From a virus: DNA of 38,209 nucleotides. The notes under the pieces were generated by a model. It did no database searches, was not told where the DNA came from, and was given only the letters and a program-made list of their open reading frames with translations. A program made the position numbers and the translations under genes. This document shows positions 38,122-38,209 of this stretch, one piece after another. Position 1 is the stretch's first letter. Every line of letters begins with the position of its first letter. Where the stretch lies: positions 1-38,209 of the IMG/VR virus record IMGVR_UViG_3300048839_001590, one strand, 5' to 3'.

Positions 38122-38209
38122 CGATTATAAGTACCGACGACAGGATGCCGGTCACTATTGACCATGCGATTCCTTTGGCAGTGGTCTTCTCCCAGAAGAG
38201 TAAAAACAT
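38122..38209 (-). pseudogene. Host sodium:solute symporter gene, interrupted by the prophage
   Basis: Read on the minus strand from the window edge the frame gives FLLFWEKTTAKGIAWSIVTG and then ILSSVLII up to the prophage end. TTAKG...W...G...SS is the pattern near the C-terminus of SSS-family symporters. After removal of the prophage and one CGATT, the frame continues into bases 13..1 as VFV. The gene runs off the window, so its length is unknown. Insertion near the C-terminus may still abolish transport. Confidence 0.6.

Overview
The window holds an apparently complete Mu-type transposable siphovirus prophage of about 38.1 kb (14..38121). It is inserted in a host gene on the minus strand that looks like a sodium:solute symporter. 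Five bases (CGATT) are repeated at 9..13 and 38122..38126; joining the flanks across one copy restores an open frame reading SSVLIIVFV. The host looks like a member of the Bacteroidetes, probably Bacteroidales. Promoter-like boxes have the TAnnTTTG form, genes mostly lack strong Shine-Dalgarno sites, and the gene set resembles hankyphage-type Mu-like phages of that phylum. I cannot name a genus.

Layout. 14..3862: left end with candidate transposase and operator sites, a few small genes, an S24-type repressor (minus) divergent from a Ner/Cro-like gene, cargo genes of mixed strand, and a GC-rich structured leader. 3863..12116 (plus): MuA-like DDE transposase, MuB-like ATPase, a second P-loop ATPase, gp16-like and DUF3164-like Mu early genes, a ParB-like protein, a DnaA domain-IV-like protein, a secreted glucosaminidase and several small proteins. 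12168..16159 (plus): a diversity-generating retroelement (DGR). 16177..23317 (minus): fibre-like protein, small head/tail proteins, gpG-like morphogenesis protein, a single 855-residue portal+MuF+C-terminal-domain protein, gp36-like protein, large and small terminase. 23488..37419 (plus): ClpP-like protease/scaffold, capsid, a lysis cassette, tail tube, frameshifted tail chaperone, tape measure, distal tail and a 1508-residue tail-tip protein. 37422..37988 (minus): a lipoprotein with its own promoter.

The most unusual part is the DGR. One reverse transcriptase (13271..14224) is accompanied by two unrelated template repeats. TR1 (13087..13167) matches variable regions in two tandem paralogous small proteins. 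TR2 (15632..15744) matches the C-terminus of a 431-residue CLec-like protein. Hand alignment of all three TR/VR pairs shows every difference at a template adenine (12 of 20, 14 of 20 and 14 of 28) and none at other bases. The two templates differ in sequence but sit in similar flanks: TAAAGGTTGT upstream, a 27-nt block with one mismatch downstream, then a weaker third block. This suggests a common RNA scaffold read by one enzyme.

Other notable signals are two mutually exclusive hairpins in the divergent late control region, a textbook A-AAA-AAC frameshift site in the tail chaperone gene, a candidate structured small RNA antisense to the head operon, a portal-MuF fusion with a toxin-like tail, and a protein with unimolecular-spanin architecture. 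All homology statements are from recognition of sequence motifs, not database searches.
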